NCBI GenBank assembly: GCA_002245135.1
Contig: NGBS01001183.1
Location: forward strand, 37,194 to 101,193
Length of the DNA: 64,000 bases
DNA from: Proteromonas lacertae
Taxonomy: Eukaryota > Sar > Bigyra > Opalinata > Proteromonadidae
Direction: 5' to 3'
Part shown: one piece after another, positions 34,030-48,300 of the stretch
How the letters are laid out: each line of letters begins with the position of its first letter
Numbering within the stretch: the first letter of the stretch is position 1
Made by a program: the position numbers and the translations under genes
The notes under the pieces: model-generated
What the model saw: the letters and a program-made list of their open reading frames with translations, nothing else
Told to the model about the DNA's origin: nothing
Databases searched by the model: none

Positions 34030-35022
34030 CTATATATTCTTTAAATGATAGTTAATGTATTCCTTGTATTTTTTCTTCCTAATTTCACTGCCATGCCATA
34101 GTCCATGTAAATATGAGTGAACAATCGGAGGAATAGTTCCATCAAAATTATATAGATAATTATTCATCGGTGTAAAATTATCTTTTGTAAAAGGAATGGG
34201 ATAATGTAACAATAATGCATATCCATAACCATGTTTTTTCAAATATATATTATATTTGAATTTTGTAGTATAAACATAATAATTCAAAATCCCCTGATCA
34301 TTAGTAATTTTAATTGTTCTATTCATAAAATCACAAAAATCACTTATGAAATATTTTATTTCAGTTGAAGAACCAATAATCTGTCCAGCATTTATAATTG
34401 GCATTTTGAGAATATTATCATGTGGATTGTATGGTTTTATCCACCTAAGGTTATAATCATCTGCAAAGAAACCATATTTATTATTTCTATAATATACTTC
34501 TTGTTGTAAATATACTCCATTTCCTTTATAGAATGTGAAAGGGTCTTTTTGAAACATAATATCTCGTATATCACATAATAATATGGAATTATATCTATAA
34601 CCATACTTCTTAATCCAAGCATTGATCAGAAAGAAACGAATAGTTACATAAAATATTTTATCATTCTTACTCAAAAATGTTGGTATTAATTGCGTTAATT
34701 CATCGTAGGTAATAGGGTATAGTTTATGATTTGATTGATAATAAGGATAAACATCTAATAATTCAATTCCAATCACCTTACCTTTCGTAAATATGTCTTT
34801 AGAAAAAGAAATAGTTTCATTATCACTAAAAAGTAATAAAAAGGAATAAGGTGATACTCTTTTTAGAGTTATGAAAAAACCTTTCAGACTATCTTTTGAA
34901 TAACCTAAACAAAATGCTATTACTATATTACTAAATGTATTATATTTGAATAAATAATTCAAAACTATTAATAATACAGTAAATAAAAAGAGTGCGAATA
35001 AAGAAAAAGATAAAATAGTCAT
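34030..35022 (-). CDS. Type II membrane GT-A-like glycosyltransferase
   Basis: A single exon of 330 residues. The N-terminal anchor (LFALFLFTVLLIVLNYLF) precedes a domain with YNSILLCDIRDIMFQKDPF, in which the Asp-x-Arg-Asp motif followed by FQxDPF is typical of GT-A transferases that act in the Golgi lumen. PIINAGQIIGSSTEI, NDQGILNYYVY and HSYLHGLWHGSEIRKKKY follow the usual order of an acceptor-side Asn-Asp-Gln motif and a C-terminal His. I cannot name the family. It lies between the acyltransferase (225 bp) and a divergent GT2-like gene (249 bp). Confidence 0.75.
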   Translation of the reverse strand: MTILSFSLFALFLFTVLLIVLNYLFKYNTFSNIVIAFCLGYSKDSLKGFFITLKRVSPYSFLLLFSDNETISFSKDIFTKGKVIGIELLDVYPYYQSNHKLYPITYDELTQLIPTFLSKNDKIFYVTIRFFLINAWIKKYGYRYNSILLCDIRDIMFQKDPFTFYKGNGVYLQQEVYYRNNKYGFFADDYNLRWIKPYNPHDNILKMPIINAGQIIGSSTEIKYFISDFCDFMNRTIKITNDQGILNYYVYTTKFKYNIYLKKHGYGYALLLHYPIPFTKDNFTPMNNYLYNFDGTIPPIVHSYLHGLWHGSEIRKKKYKEYINYHLKNI

Positions 35023-35271
35023 TATTTATCTACAACATAAAATATAAGATTTCGCATTCAATAGTTTTTTTATGAAGAAACAAAACATAGATTCGATCTA
35101 AACATAATTTATATAATTTTTGGAAACTATTAGTTTATGAAACATTCGAAATCTAATTAACTGAATTAGCTTGTAGGTTACGTATGAAGCTAAGACTATT
35201 TTTATAATTAAGAGACACAAAGATGCATAAGAATATCTAATTAGAATAGTAGAAAACCCTCTACAAACCCC

Positions 35272-36087
35272 ATGCTCAATCGATTCATCACTTTCTCAAA
35301 TGTAATATACCAAACAAAAACAATGCTTAATCTCTATATAATTTCATTTGCGTTTTTTATTATCCTTATACTTTATTTTTATTTCTATAAATTAAACTAT
35401 GGAGAAGCTTTATCAATTGTAAGCGGATCAACTTTGTCTGATTGGATAAAATGTCATAAACAATTTTATTCAATGATAAATTATCAAACAGTTAAACCAA
35501 AGATGGTTGTAATTGTTATAAGCGAAGCTAATAACACTAATAATACTATAATCATGAGAAATAATGTTAAGTATTCATTATGCTTTAGAAGAGGAAAACA
35601 CAATCAAGCTGATAATAGAAATTATGGTATTAAAAGAACAACTTCTAAATATGTTACAGTTATTGATAGCGATGACTATATATCAAAGTATGCAATAAAA
35701 ATTATATTATCTTATTTCAATAAATATGATAATGATTTATTGTTAAATGTTGCATATAACAGAATTGATTTTTATAATACTACTTTTAACCCAAAGAGGA
35801 TAGAAACATACACCCTTCCTTATACTCCGGAATTTATTTCACAATATTTCAAACAAAGAAGGAATCAAATCATTCATTGTTGTTTATTTATTTCTAAAAT
35901 TTTTCATCAATCTTTTTTATCAGTCAAAAGAGATATAATTATAAAAAATCTATACAATGAAAGTTGGATTTATTATAGAGGAGAAGATAGTGAAATATGG
36001 GATAGGATGGTTTCTATGGGTTATAGAGCAAAATTGAATAATTTTCCTATCAGTGAATATGTTCAAAACAAAAAATGTTATGTTTGA
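35272..36087 (+). CDS. Family 2-like glycosyltransferase
   Basis: A single exon of 271 residues; the ATG at 35323 just before the membrane segment (LYIISFAFFIILILYFYFYK) is an alternative start. QADNRNYGIKRTTSKYVTVI followed by DSDDYIS is the GT2 nucleotide-binding and Asp-x-Asp block, and YYRGEDSEIWDRMVSMGYRA is the later Glu-Asp catalytic region. It is expected to transfer a sugar in the Golgi or at the plasma membrane. The frame ends in a TGA just after a run of six A at about 36069-36074, and another frame stays open for about 25 further codons, so the natural C-terminus may be longer. Confidence 0.82.
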   Translation: MLNRFITFSNVIYQTKTMLNLYIISFAFFIILILYFYFYKLNYGEALSIVSGSTLSDWIKCHKQFYSMINYQTVKPKMVVIVISEANNTNNTIIMRNNVKYSLCFRRGKHNQADNRNYGIKRTTSKYVTVIDSDDYISKYAIKIILSYFNKYDNDLLLNVAYNRIDFYNTTFNPKRIETYTLPYTPEFISQYFKQRRNQIIHCCLFISKIFHQSFLSVKRDIIIKNLYNESWIYYRGEDSEIWDRMVSMGYRAKLNNFPISEYVQNKKCYV

Positions 36088-36398
36088 AGATGTATTAGTT
36101 ACAGATTATAAAAATCATGTTGACATCACAGCTAATAGGATTTATAAATGATTGAACATTTTCAAACACAGCATTTGACAGTAAATGAAATTATTGCACT
36201 TAAACTTGGAGAATAAAAATAAACAGGTTTTACTCATCAAAAATAATATGATAAATCTAGTATAGATATTTACTATTTATTTTAAAATTATATTGATGAT
36301 GTTTGATAAAAAACTTGAATCAATAAAACGAACATATTATTTTAATATTTGGGAATCACTTTTTTATTTTATTTTTAATTGAGTGATATATTATTTCT
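36088..36398. other. Intergenic, partly coding-like
   Basis: These 311 bp separate the GT2-like gene from TRRAP. The first 60 bp read on in another frame as FEDVLVTDYKNHVDIT, and about 36148-36216 carries a second short frame (MIEHFQTQHLTVNEIIALK). Both may be the broken C-terminus of the GT2-like gene. The rest is AT-rich and should contain the TRRAP promoter. Confidence 0.35.
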
Positions 36399-39300
36399 AT
36401 GTCAATAGTTCCACCATCTGCTAAATGGTTAGAGGTAAGAGCTGCATTGGAAAGTGCTTTTGCTATAACTGAGCCTTATGAAAAGAAAGTATTTATACAT
36501 TCATTAATTATGATTGTTAGAAAGAGGCAATACAAAAGTTTCGTGATAATTTTAGTAGTTTCAACCAGACTGATATAAGTGAGATGGTGCATTTCATATT
36601 CAACAGTTTGAATAATATAACGATAACTCTAGACAGTGAATCACCCAACTTTTTGGCCAGATTGTATTTTAATATAGATTATAATATGTAGAATACTAGT
36701 AGAGACTCTAATCCGTATGCATTTCGCTACATATTTGAAAGAAAACACAAAAAATCTTCTCGATTTATATTTTCATCTTATGGAGAATGATGCTGAATCT
36801 ATAGCCATATTAGTCCTTCCCAAAATCTTTGAGATTATTAAAGCATCTACTGATAATTCAGACTCATTATATTCCTACTTAGAATTATTCCTAAAAATAT
36901 TTATATCTCATTATAAGAATTTCAATGATACTGTGAATTACATTTTCAATTTTCAATATTTTACAGACAAAAAGAGTGAAATACTTGACTTTTATAATCA
37001 AGCCAATAGAATATCAACACAAGTAAAACAATTAAGTGTACAGCTAGAGAATTTGAAGAATAATCCACAATTAGTTGTTTCATCTTCAAGCCATAACTAC
37101 GATAATGATACATTGGCCTCAACATCTGATCAAAAGATGAAAGATCCTGTTGCTATTCAAACCAGAATACAAGAATTACAAAAGGATCAAAGAAGAGCAG
37201 CTGAATCACTTAGAAAAGCAGTAGAAGAAGTAAAAGATACACGATGTATTGTTGGTTCAAAATCATTTAGAGTTACACAAGAATTGCCTTTATTGGTGTT
37301 AATTGTTGAACAAAAATATTTGGCTCGTTCTTCCATCAAACTTATGTTTGAAGAAGCTTTAAAAGATATGGTGAATGCATTGAATGTTCAAGTTCCAGAA
37401 ATTGCTAGGTATTGTTTTAGAAAGAAATTTGCTGATTATGTAGAATGTAATGTATATTATTGTTTTTTTTAATTATATAGACAAGTTCTTTATCATTTCT
37501 AAGTTGTTTAATACCAAAACATCCTGATTTTCTACTTAGTTATGGTAAAACGATAATTGAAAACTTAGTTCACTTATTAAAAATTGCATTACCTGATGCT
37601 CATGGTGTTAGACGTCATTTAATCGTAGCACTTCGTCATATTATAACAAATGAGAAATATCGTCAATTTTATCGTCCTCATTTAGATATATTATTAGATG
37701 AAAATACTTTGTTAGGAAATAGTAAAACGGTACTTACTCAAAACAGAAGTGTTGCTTATTCGTATCTTAGTGAAATTGTTCACTATTTTCGTCTATGTTT
37801 CAATATAAGCCAAATAAAGAAGATAATTACCATATTTAGCTGTAATTTACATGACCCATCATTACCAATTATTACACAAACAAATGCTGCTAAATTACTG
37901 ATGAATATGATTGAACCAATATGTAAAATATCTGATATTGATATAAATGAGAAAAATAAATATATAGCTCAACTATTAGCAACAATAGTCGAGAAATTCA
38001 AAACATTAGTTGATTATTTACCAAAAGTGGTAGAATCCGAGAAATATAGAAGTGAACATTTATCTACACAAAATCCAATACCTCCACCAATACCAATAGC
38101 TTCAAATGGAACAGATTTACCCGAAAACCTTCCCAAGCCACCCGAACCTGAACATAAATACACAGATGTTGAAATATTTGAGTTAAAACATAGTATAATA
38201 CCATCAGGATATGGAGTATATATATCACAAACAGAAATAGTTGATTATGTTCGTGATATAAGGAGTTTAATTAGAGTTTTATTCATGGGATTAAAGACAT
38301 TATTATGGTGTTTATCAAGCAAATCGTCAAGCCAAAGAAATGTTGGTGATAGTAATATCCAAGAGTTTGATGAGAATATTTTAAGGCTAGTATCATCCTT
38401 TACACGATGTAGTTTTATATTATTACCAACATTGTTCAATTCAAAAGATATTAATCCATTAGAAAAAGATGATTTAATCAGACATTTTACAGAAGTATAC
38501 ACTGTAATTAATCCAATCCATGTGAATGAAGTATTTTCAGAGTTAATGCCTATAATATTCGATTCAATAATGAAGGAGAATTTCTTAATATCTTTCTGTA
38601 AGAAATTAGCATGGAGTGATAAACTAACAAAAGAATTTTGCACACTTTTTATTAAGTATTTTATGGATAATATTAGTTACTTGGGTGATTCAGAAAAAGG
38701 AAAAATATTGAATAAAATCTTTCAATTATGTGTTTTAACTCCATTACCTTATTATACCAATAATATAATGATTATACACGAATATATGATAGAATTCTTA
38801 TATGAATGCTTGAATTCTACTACAGTTTATAATGATAGTTATTATTTTATGTTCCAAGTATTATCATTATTTAAGAATATGTCAAGACAAGGATTTGAAA
38901 ACAGTCAGAAAGATTTATCATCCATATCCAATGCAATTATATTATCATTATTACGAATGCAACATAATTGTTCAACTGCTGATATTAATTTCATGATATT
39001 AGATTTATTATTAACATCACCCAATAGACTACCACATGCTGTTAATCAAATACAATTATTATTTGAACCACTGGTTTTATCATTGAAATCTGATTATGAT
39101 TCTATTATTCTTGGATTGAAAACAATTGATTTATGGATTGATAGTTATACTTCTGATTTTATGTCTCCTTTATTACGTAGAGAACCAATTGCAACAACGT
39201 TAATGACTGCTTTATCAGATATATTACACAAATATGACCAACCAAAGATTATTACATTTATTATGAAGTTGTATGGAAAGTTGGCAGGTAAATCAAGACA

Positions 39301-42300
39301 GTATTTACAACAATTACCTTCATTATCATATAAGAAGGAATATACTAATACATTCATTATTGCTACAAGATATGACAATAATAGTGATAATAACAATAAA
39401 GCTTTATTAATACCATTAGATTATTCAATAGAAAAGTGTTATAAAACAGTTGAGAAATATATAGTACCAATTCGTAAAGTAAAACATCATGTTTATGATG
39501 GTTCAGTAGTAGATACAATATTCCAAAATAACTATACGATTTATACATTTAAATATCAAACATTGCAGTTTGTAGAGTTAATATTATCAAGATTATTATC
39601 CTCAGAACAATGTGATATAAATACTGATATAATATTGCATAGAAAGAATAAATATAAGTCAATACCAATACTCAATACTACTCCATTAAATGATGTTGAT
39701 GGCAATATGTGTAGACTATATAATCTATTGTTATTATTATCAAGTGATAAAGATATGAATCTATTAGCAATGAATCTTATTAAGAATTGGACAAGACACT
39801 TGTTTTTGGTGTATTTGACATATTTAACAGAGACAAACAGTACAAATGCATATTTCAACTTTGTTAATAAATATCTCTTCTATTCAATTAAAGAAGAAAA
39901 ACCAAAAGCTTATGGAATTACTAGTTTATACCATAAACCAGATTTATTTGCTAAATCTCAATTATTACAACCATTTTATGCATATTCTCCTTATTGTTCT
40001 GAATCTAATGTTGAATATTTATCCGTTTTGGTGTTTAATGATTCGTTAGTTGATAATTTGACAATGGATAATCCAGATACAGTTAATTCAATTATATCAA
40101 TAATAGAGTATATGAATGAAATGATGAATGTATTATGTCCAAATAAACCTATGTTATATTTCTTACATTATTATGAAGATTTAACATCTAAATTATTATC
40201 AATTTATACAACTGATTGGAGAAAATTATGGGCTATAGTGTTGGTGATTAAGAAATTAATAGAAATATTACCAGTTATTTATTCGTTACGTTATTGTCCA
40301 TTCTTGTTTAGATATTTATTTGATACTTTAGGAGGTGTACAATCTGAAGCAAATCCTTTTATTAAACAACCATTATTTGATACTATTATAATGTTATATA
40401 ATAAAGTTAAAAATACAAATATAACCAATTTAGAGAATGAATTTAAAGATGAATATATTCAACAACAACAACAACAACAAGGAGCTAATGAAAAGAGTTA
40501 TTTCTTAGATAATAAAGTCTTATTAGATGATCTAATTCAATTATGTATAATCCAATTATTAAAAGAAGTAGAACCATCTAGAGAAATATCACAGAAAATA
40601 ATCTATGATATATATTCATCAGGGATAGTGAATTGGGAAATTCATGTATCATTTTACTGTGAAAAATTCTCTACTTTATGTTCTCATATGAGATTAAATT
40701 GGTCACAAACATCCATATATTTGAAAGTAGCTTTATTAAATTCAATAAACTTCATGTACAAATATTTCTTCAATTCTTTTAAAACTCGTTTCTTGAAAGA
40801 TGTTACTGCAATTTTAGATGAGAGTATAAATGATACAATGACTTATATACCTGATATGACTGTTGCACAAGCTGAAATAATCAAGTCGAGTGTTAATCTA
40901 GTATCAAGCCAAACCACTATTTCAACATTAAGAGCTCCATTTGATTCGTTGATAATTATTGAACATAGAATACAAGTGTTATTATTAGCAGAACAAGTGA
41001 TATTATATAACAAGTCAAAATTACCAGATTTCTTAAAGTTGTGCATTCCATCATTATCCAGTAGTAATAAGCAGATTATTATTATAACAAAGAGATTATT
41101 AGAATCAATAAAGAATATATTAAAAGAGAATAATCCACCACTTTCGAAAACTCTATTATCTGATACAATTACTCCATTATTGAGTAAATTAGTTGAACCA
41201 ACAATAACTGTTCCATTATTAAAAGCATTACAACATTTATTAGAATTATTTAGTGAGTCGTTTAATCCAGGAATTGGTGAAAGATTATTACAACATTTAG
41301 ATCGATTTGCTGCTACAATAACTACAATGTCTTCAACTCCATTGAATGGACCACAACAGCAACCAAATCAACCTCAAATACCTCAACAACAACAGCAACA
41401 ACAACAACAGAAGGAGTTAACTATTGGTGGAGGTACTGGTAAAGAAGATCCAGTTATTGTTGCTTCATTGATTGATTTATTCCACTTAATACCAGTCAAT
41501 CCAGCAGCTTCTGTTAAATATGTTGATAAATTATTCAATACTGTGTGTCAATTGGAAAAGAACAATAGAAACACTTATTATAGATATCTAAATTCACCAT
41601 ATAGATTGCCATTAGTTCATATAATGAATAAATATGCATCTGAAGCTGTAGGATTGTTTTTGAATGAACAGAAGTTGAATTTGAATCAATGCGCTCCATT
41701 ATTTTTCTCTGTTTTAGATCATCCAGAAGCTGTATCATTAAGAAATGAATTTCAAACACCAGCCAATTCAAAGAAAATAATAGAAATGATGCAAAACTTT
41801 TACTATAAGAAAATGAACTCTTATAACGAGACATATTACAATTTGTTACATATTATCTATATATTAACATTACATACACCAACCTGGTTAAAAAGTGAGA
41901 TTAATATTGTTCAAGAGTTAATTAGATTATGGCAAGATCCAAAGTTATTATCATTTAAATCATTTTATCCAAATCCACCATTTCCTAAACTTGTATTGGA
42001 TACATTTTTATTATTTGCACAAAATGATTCACCTGAATTGATAGTCACTTGGTTGTTTGAAATATGTAGATGTTTTACTCAAAGATCTTCTATTGATTAT
42101 ACTTATGTCATTGAATTTTTCAAAAATGTGGTGAGTAAGAAATATACTATTGATAAAAGAATTCATATACTGACATATTTCTTTACAAAATTATTACCCA
42201 ATGAGAATTTAGATATATTAAAAACTGTTTCATTGAAATATATGGTTAATCCAATGGTAGCTTATGCATTGAGTAATCCAACTGAACAATCAGAAGAAAT

Positions 42301-45300
42301 ACAAACATCAGTCAAAGATTGCTTACCAATCATATTAAAGAATAAATTCACATCTACATTTAGTGATAGTTTAAAAGTAGAAATATTGAAATTCTGTACA
42401 ATCTTATTAGAAAATATTCCACAGAAAATTGCAGCTGAACAAAAAGCATTAATTAAATATGCATGGGATCATCTTAAATCAGATGACACTGAGACTAAAC
42501 ACTATGCATTTGTAACTGTTTGTAGATTCTTTGAAGTTTATTATACTCCCTCTAAAATCATTAATCAAGTATATGTAGCAATGTTAAAGAGTTCTCAAGG
42601 TGAATGTAGAGATGTGTTGTGGAAAGGATTTACTATATTAATGCCTTTATTACCATTGAGATTTAAAACTGAGGAAAAGAATCAGTGTTTAGAAATTACA
42701 GGTAAGATTTTGAGAGATGAAATTAACAATGAAAATCCAAGATTGAATATATTTAGATTGTTAAATACATATCCAGATTTCTATTTTGATTGTAGAAAGA
42801 TGATGATTGAAAGAATAATTGCCACTATTGTCATCTATTTAAGAAATCAACCATTTGAATCGAAGAAATTGTATATTGATATGACTAAATTAGTATTGGC
42901 TTATTTTGAGAAGAGTATTAAAGTAGAAAGAAAGAAAGATAAAAGTACTGAAGAAGCTGAAGCAAAGCCAACAATAGATACTAGTACAATTCCAATTCCA
43001 CAAGATACAAAAATGGAAGAAGAAGATGAAGAAAAAGGAAAGAAAGAAAAAGAAGATGATGAAATAATCTATGTAGATGAAACGACTGTAGAATACTTCT
43101 ACAGAAACGAAATGGAAAAAGAAAGAAATAAAGAAAATGGATATATAAAGACATTTTGTAATAAAGTTATCTGTCATATATTAAGTACATCTTATAGTGA
43201 TCGATATTATGAAAGAGATCAAATACTTCATGAAGAATCATTAAAAGTGTTGGAAAACACATTAAAAATCTTCCCAAAGGTTAATATTGACTTTATTAAT
43301 ATTAAAGATCAAGAAAATCAATTAATACAAAATTGTTTTGTAACAATTCCAATTAATAATGTTGTAGCAGCAAAGGACGAAGAAGCAAAGAAATCTATTG
43401 CATTGAGATTGGCATATTTCAAGATTTTATCAATATTAATGTCTAACAAAGAATGTGATTTCTTTGTTAGACATTATAAAGAAATAATGGATTTTTATAA
43501 AATTCAGTTAGGTGTAATAAAGTTACAGAATTATGCTCCTATTCTACATAAATTCCATAGAATATTGTTCACTTTATTACCAATACATCCAACAGAAGTT
43601 GAAGGTTTTATTAATATTTTAACAGAATATATAACCAATTTGATCACTCCATCAAGTGAACCAAAGATTATACCATTACCTACAAATCCAAATGGTCATT
43701 CTCAACAACCATCTGCTTATGATAAAAATGATGTAAAGACTAATCGTTTTACTGTATTTCCTGCTTTATTGATATTGAAACATATATCTTTATATTGCCC
43801 TTCTTATGTGGATAGATTCGTTGAGACATTGATACATCTATCTAAAGGAGAAATTGATAAGTTTATATATGCACCAAATGGACCAATAATGCAACATAAA
43901 AATACCAAAATCAAATATCCATATGATGATTTTATAGATAAAAGTACTGAAATATATGAAGATTATAAATGTGAAGTATTAACTTCATTCCATATAATCA
44001 TTGAATTAATTGGTAAAAGATTATTATATTTATCATCAGCATTTCGAAAGAAGTATTTAGATTTAATACAAATTACATTAAATAAGAATAAATTATCTTA
44101 TATTGTTACGACTATATTAGATGTTATTTATGATTGGATATATCCATATAATGAACCAACAGTAGAAAGAGAAATATTATACAATTTTTGCACAAATGAT
44201 AAACGTCAGTTATACTGTGATGAATTAATAGAATTAATCAAATCAATGAAAGTAATTACCAAATTAGCTTCAAGACTAGATATGCAACCAGCTAGTGCAA
44301 AATATTTGAATTTAATATATTATTATTGCACTGAACAAAAGGATGTTCCTGAGAATATAATGAAACAAATTATTATCCCATTAACATATTCATATACTGA
44401 TATTAGATTGAAATTCTTAGATTTATATAATAAATATTGTAGTAAAGATCCATATGAAAGATTAATGTCAACATTGAATCTTCAGGATTCAGATACTTTA
44501 GCTCAAAGAAATTGGATTATTTTTACAGATGTAGTTTTATTGGATTTCTTACCAAAAGATAGTCAAATATTATTCCCACCTGCTCTAAGATTTGGTGCTG
44601 TATTGAATATTAACTCTAATGATATAAACACAAGCAATTTAATACGTAATGATGATAATAAAGAAAAAATAGTGAAGTTATTGAAAGATGAGAATTATTT
44701 TGTTAGTAATTGTAAGAGATTTTCATCTACAAATCTTATTGATATTTATTATACATTAATATCAATAGATCCATTAATTGCTGATAATATATATTCTATT
44801 TTATTCAATCAAATATGGAAATATCTAAGTATGGAACAAAAAACCACAATTCCTAATTCTGTGAAACTGTTTTTGTCAAAGAATTTACATTATAAGTCAA
44901 GTAGTAGTAAAATTTCATTATTTTATAATTGTGAGAATAATACATTCCATGTTCCTAAGTTATTGAATAGTTATTCATGTAATTTACACTCATCAATATA
45001 TTCACCTATTGTTTCGACAATATCTCATATACCAAGCTGTCTTCAAACATTTATCCAAACATTAACAAAATTAGAACCGTTACCATTGATTGATCCAGAT
45101 ATATTGTATTATTTAGGAACATCGTTGAATTGTACTTATTATGTGATAAGACTATTGGAATTGTATATTTCATTACCAAACGAATCAAATGAAGTTTATA
45201 TTCGAGTTTTATACAAATTATATGATTATATTCATGATAATGATTTACAAATTGGTTTATATCATTTTAATGTCAGTAATAATAACAATAAAAACAGTAA

Positions 45301-48300
45301 ATTGTTGAAAAATGCGTTATTTTGTGAGTTACATAATCTATACAGCAATTCACATGATATTTATTTCAATTTGATTAATAGTATTGTCAGTAATGAAAGC
45401 AACAATAATTCAATCAATATATTAGATAATAATAATAATAATAATGGAAGATTCAATGAATTAGAAACGGAAATGATATTAAACCGTTATGAGAATTGCT
45501 GTAAAAAGTTACGAAGATGGGATATCTTACTAGATACTGCAAAATATCAAAACAATTTATCATTAGCATTAGAATGTGAGTTTAAATTAGAAAAATGGAA
45601 TGAATTTATGAAAGATTTTCAACAATTAGAGGATATATCAAATGGCTATCAAAGTGTATTTGAGATGTATGATATTAAAATAATACTCTATTTTATGTGT
45701 GCTTCTACATTTGAAAAACCAAAGAATTTACCAAGTAATTTGGTATATAAATGTGTAGAATTCTTCTCCAAGAAATGGATTTCATTTTCACCTGTGTTAA
45801 ACCAATCTCATCAATATATATTATCACAATTTCAATTAATTAGTGAATTATTTGAAACACATCAATTCTTGACAGCTTATAATATATTATTAAGTCAATC
45901 AAATATGAATAACATGAATCAGACACCAACTCAGCCATTAATAAATGATGAACAAGATAGGAGAAATAAACAAGCACAACAACTCAAGCATTATATTCGT
46001 AATGTATGGAAATCAAGATTACCTGATATATGGGATCCTATAGAGATTTGGGATGATTTATTAATATGGAGAAAGAGATTTATTGATTTATTGAATATAA
46101 TTAATCATCCTTATACTAATGAAATGAATTATGTTTCTACTGTTGATACTTCATGGACTGTAGTTAAGAGAATTACTGTAGCAAGGAAACATAACTTAGA
46201 TATATTTGCACAGAGTTATATTGATACTTTATCATCTGTTAAACAGATGGATATGCATGATTTGTATAGTAAACTTAGGGATCAGTTATTAATATATTAT
46301 AAATATCCATCTAAACTAGCTAATGGGTTGGAGATTATTGCTAATACACCCTTAGTGTATTTTATAAAAGAGCATAAAGCAGCTATGAGTAGATTAAAAG
46401 GTAATTTCTTAAACAAATGTCGTGAAAGAACACTCTTAAATCCATTGATTCAGCCTATACCACCTAACTTATATACTAAAGAATCAATTATTAAAGCATA
46501 TAGTTCAAGTGTATCACATAATGCAGAATATTATAAAACATGGATTAATTGGGCAGAATTGTATGAGAAATGTTATTTAGAAAGTGGTGAAAATCATGAT
46601 GCAAGTGAAGCAATAGTCTGTTATATTCATGCAATTATATGTAATAGTCCAAAAACACTATTGTATGTCTCAAGAATATTATATTTATTGACTAAAAATG
46701 GAGATGTTAACTTGAGAAGAAATGTAACTAAATATATTAATTATATACCTCAATGGATATGGATAAGACATATTAATCAATTATTATCAATGTTATCATA
46801 CTGTAATAGTGATATTATATTAGAAATATTACAAAATGTAGTAAAAACTACACCTCAATGTATTATTCCATCATTAAGAGTATATAATTGTATATACATG
46901 TCAAGACAATATAATAATAATAATAATAATACTATGAATTCACCATTAAATCAATCATTATTATCTCCATCCTCATCTTCATCAAATAATAATAATAATG
47001 CTACCGGTAGTGGAATGGTAATGATTCCTGGATTGAATAATATTATGATTAATTCACCAAATCAACAATCTAATAGTAGTAGCAATAATAATCGTGGTCC
47101 ACATCCGAAGATTGATATATTATTAAAGATAGTTAAAGATAATTATAACTTATTATTTACTGAAATTGGTTCGCTTTATGAAGAAATGAATAATACTTTG
47201 ATTGAAGATGATTTGATTAGAAATTTGAATGATTTAATGAGTAGAATTATTACATTGAATGTTGATTCACAAACACCAGTATATATATATTGTTTTTTTT
47301 ATTTATATCTTTTAAAATAGTTGAACAGAGAAACAATAGAACATTGTGAACAGATTTATCAAAGTTATTTGGATAACAATAATATTTACCCACAATATGT
47401 TGAATTGAAAGATATGTATTCTATGGAAATGAGACCAACAACTACTGTTTCTACAGGTAATAGATTAACAGCGCAATTAAATCCAAATATATCCTTTTTT
47501 CTTATGTTGTAATTATTGTAATTATCTAATATTAGATTCTTTAATATATGTTTTACTTCCCAAAGACTTATCCAGAATTATTAAGTAGATTGAATATTTG
47601 GATTCTTCGTTTGACTTCATTATTAATGACTCATAATAATAATATTCCATTAATCAGAAGATCAAATTATCTATCAAACTATAGAAATACTGCAATTGAA
47701 ATGCCTAATAGATATATGACAATAACAAAACCATTGAGTCGTATTATAATATATATATTTTTAATTAATCACTATATAGAATTTACTGAAACACCAACCA
47801 AGATATCTACATTCAATCCATTCTTACCACTTGTTATTCGTAATAATGTTCCACATCGATTAATTACAATTGTTGGTGATAATGGCACAACTTTGTCATT
47901 AATATTCCCTCGTCCAAATAATACAACAGTTGGATATTCAAGATTAGAAGAAAGAATTAGTGAAATGAATGTTATATTGAATGAATGTATGAAAAAGAAT
48001 GTTGATGTGAAGAAAAGATTGATTAATTTCCATCCATTAATTGTTATTCCTGTTACTCAGAATAATCGTTTAGTAGAAGATAGAATATCTAATATTTCAT
48101 TAGAAGAGATATATAATATTAATTGTTTCTGTAAGAATATTGATCCACTTACACCAATATCAATATTCATCAATAATAATAATTCTGATAGAAACTTGTT
48201 GTATGAAGAAGCTACAAAAGTTGTTGGAAATACCGTTTTGTCAAATTTTTTGTATATTTATATATATTATATAATTATTATTTTTAATTATATTAGCTTG

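Noticed and set aside
42890-43177. Minus-strand frames inside TRRAP, and similar frames opposite the IQ protein, SHMT and ABCA genes
   Set aside because: They are shadows of strongly conserved genes, dominated by Phe/Leu/Ile/Ser from complementary AT-rich codons, with no domain of their own.
46911-47090. Asn/Ser trinucleotide repeats in TRRAP and CAA repeats at 40456 and 41385 as mobile or regulatory repeats
   Set aside because: They stay in frame within the coding sequence and are ordinary homopolymer expansions of AT-rich protists.
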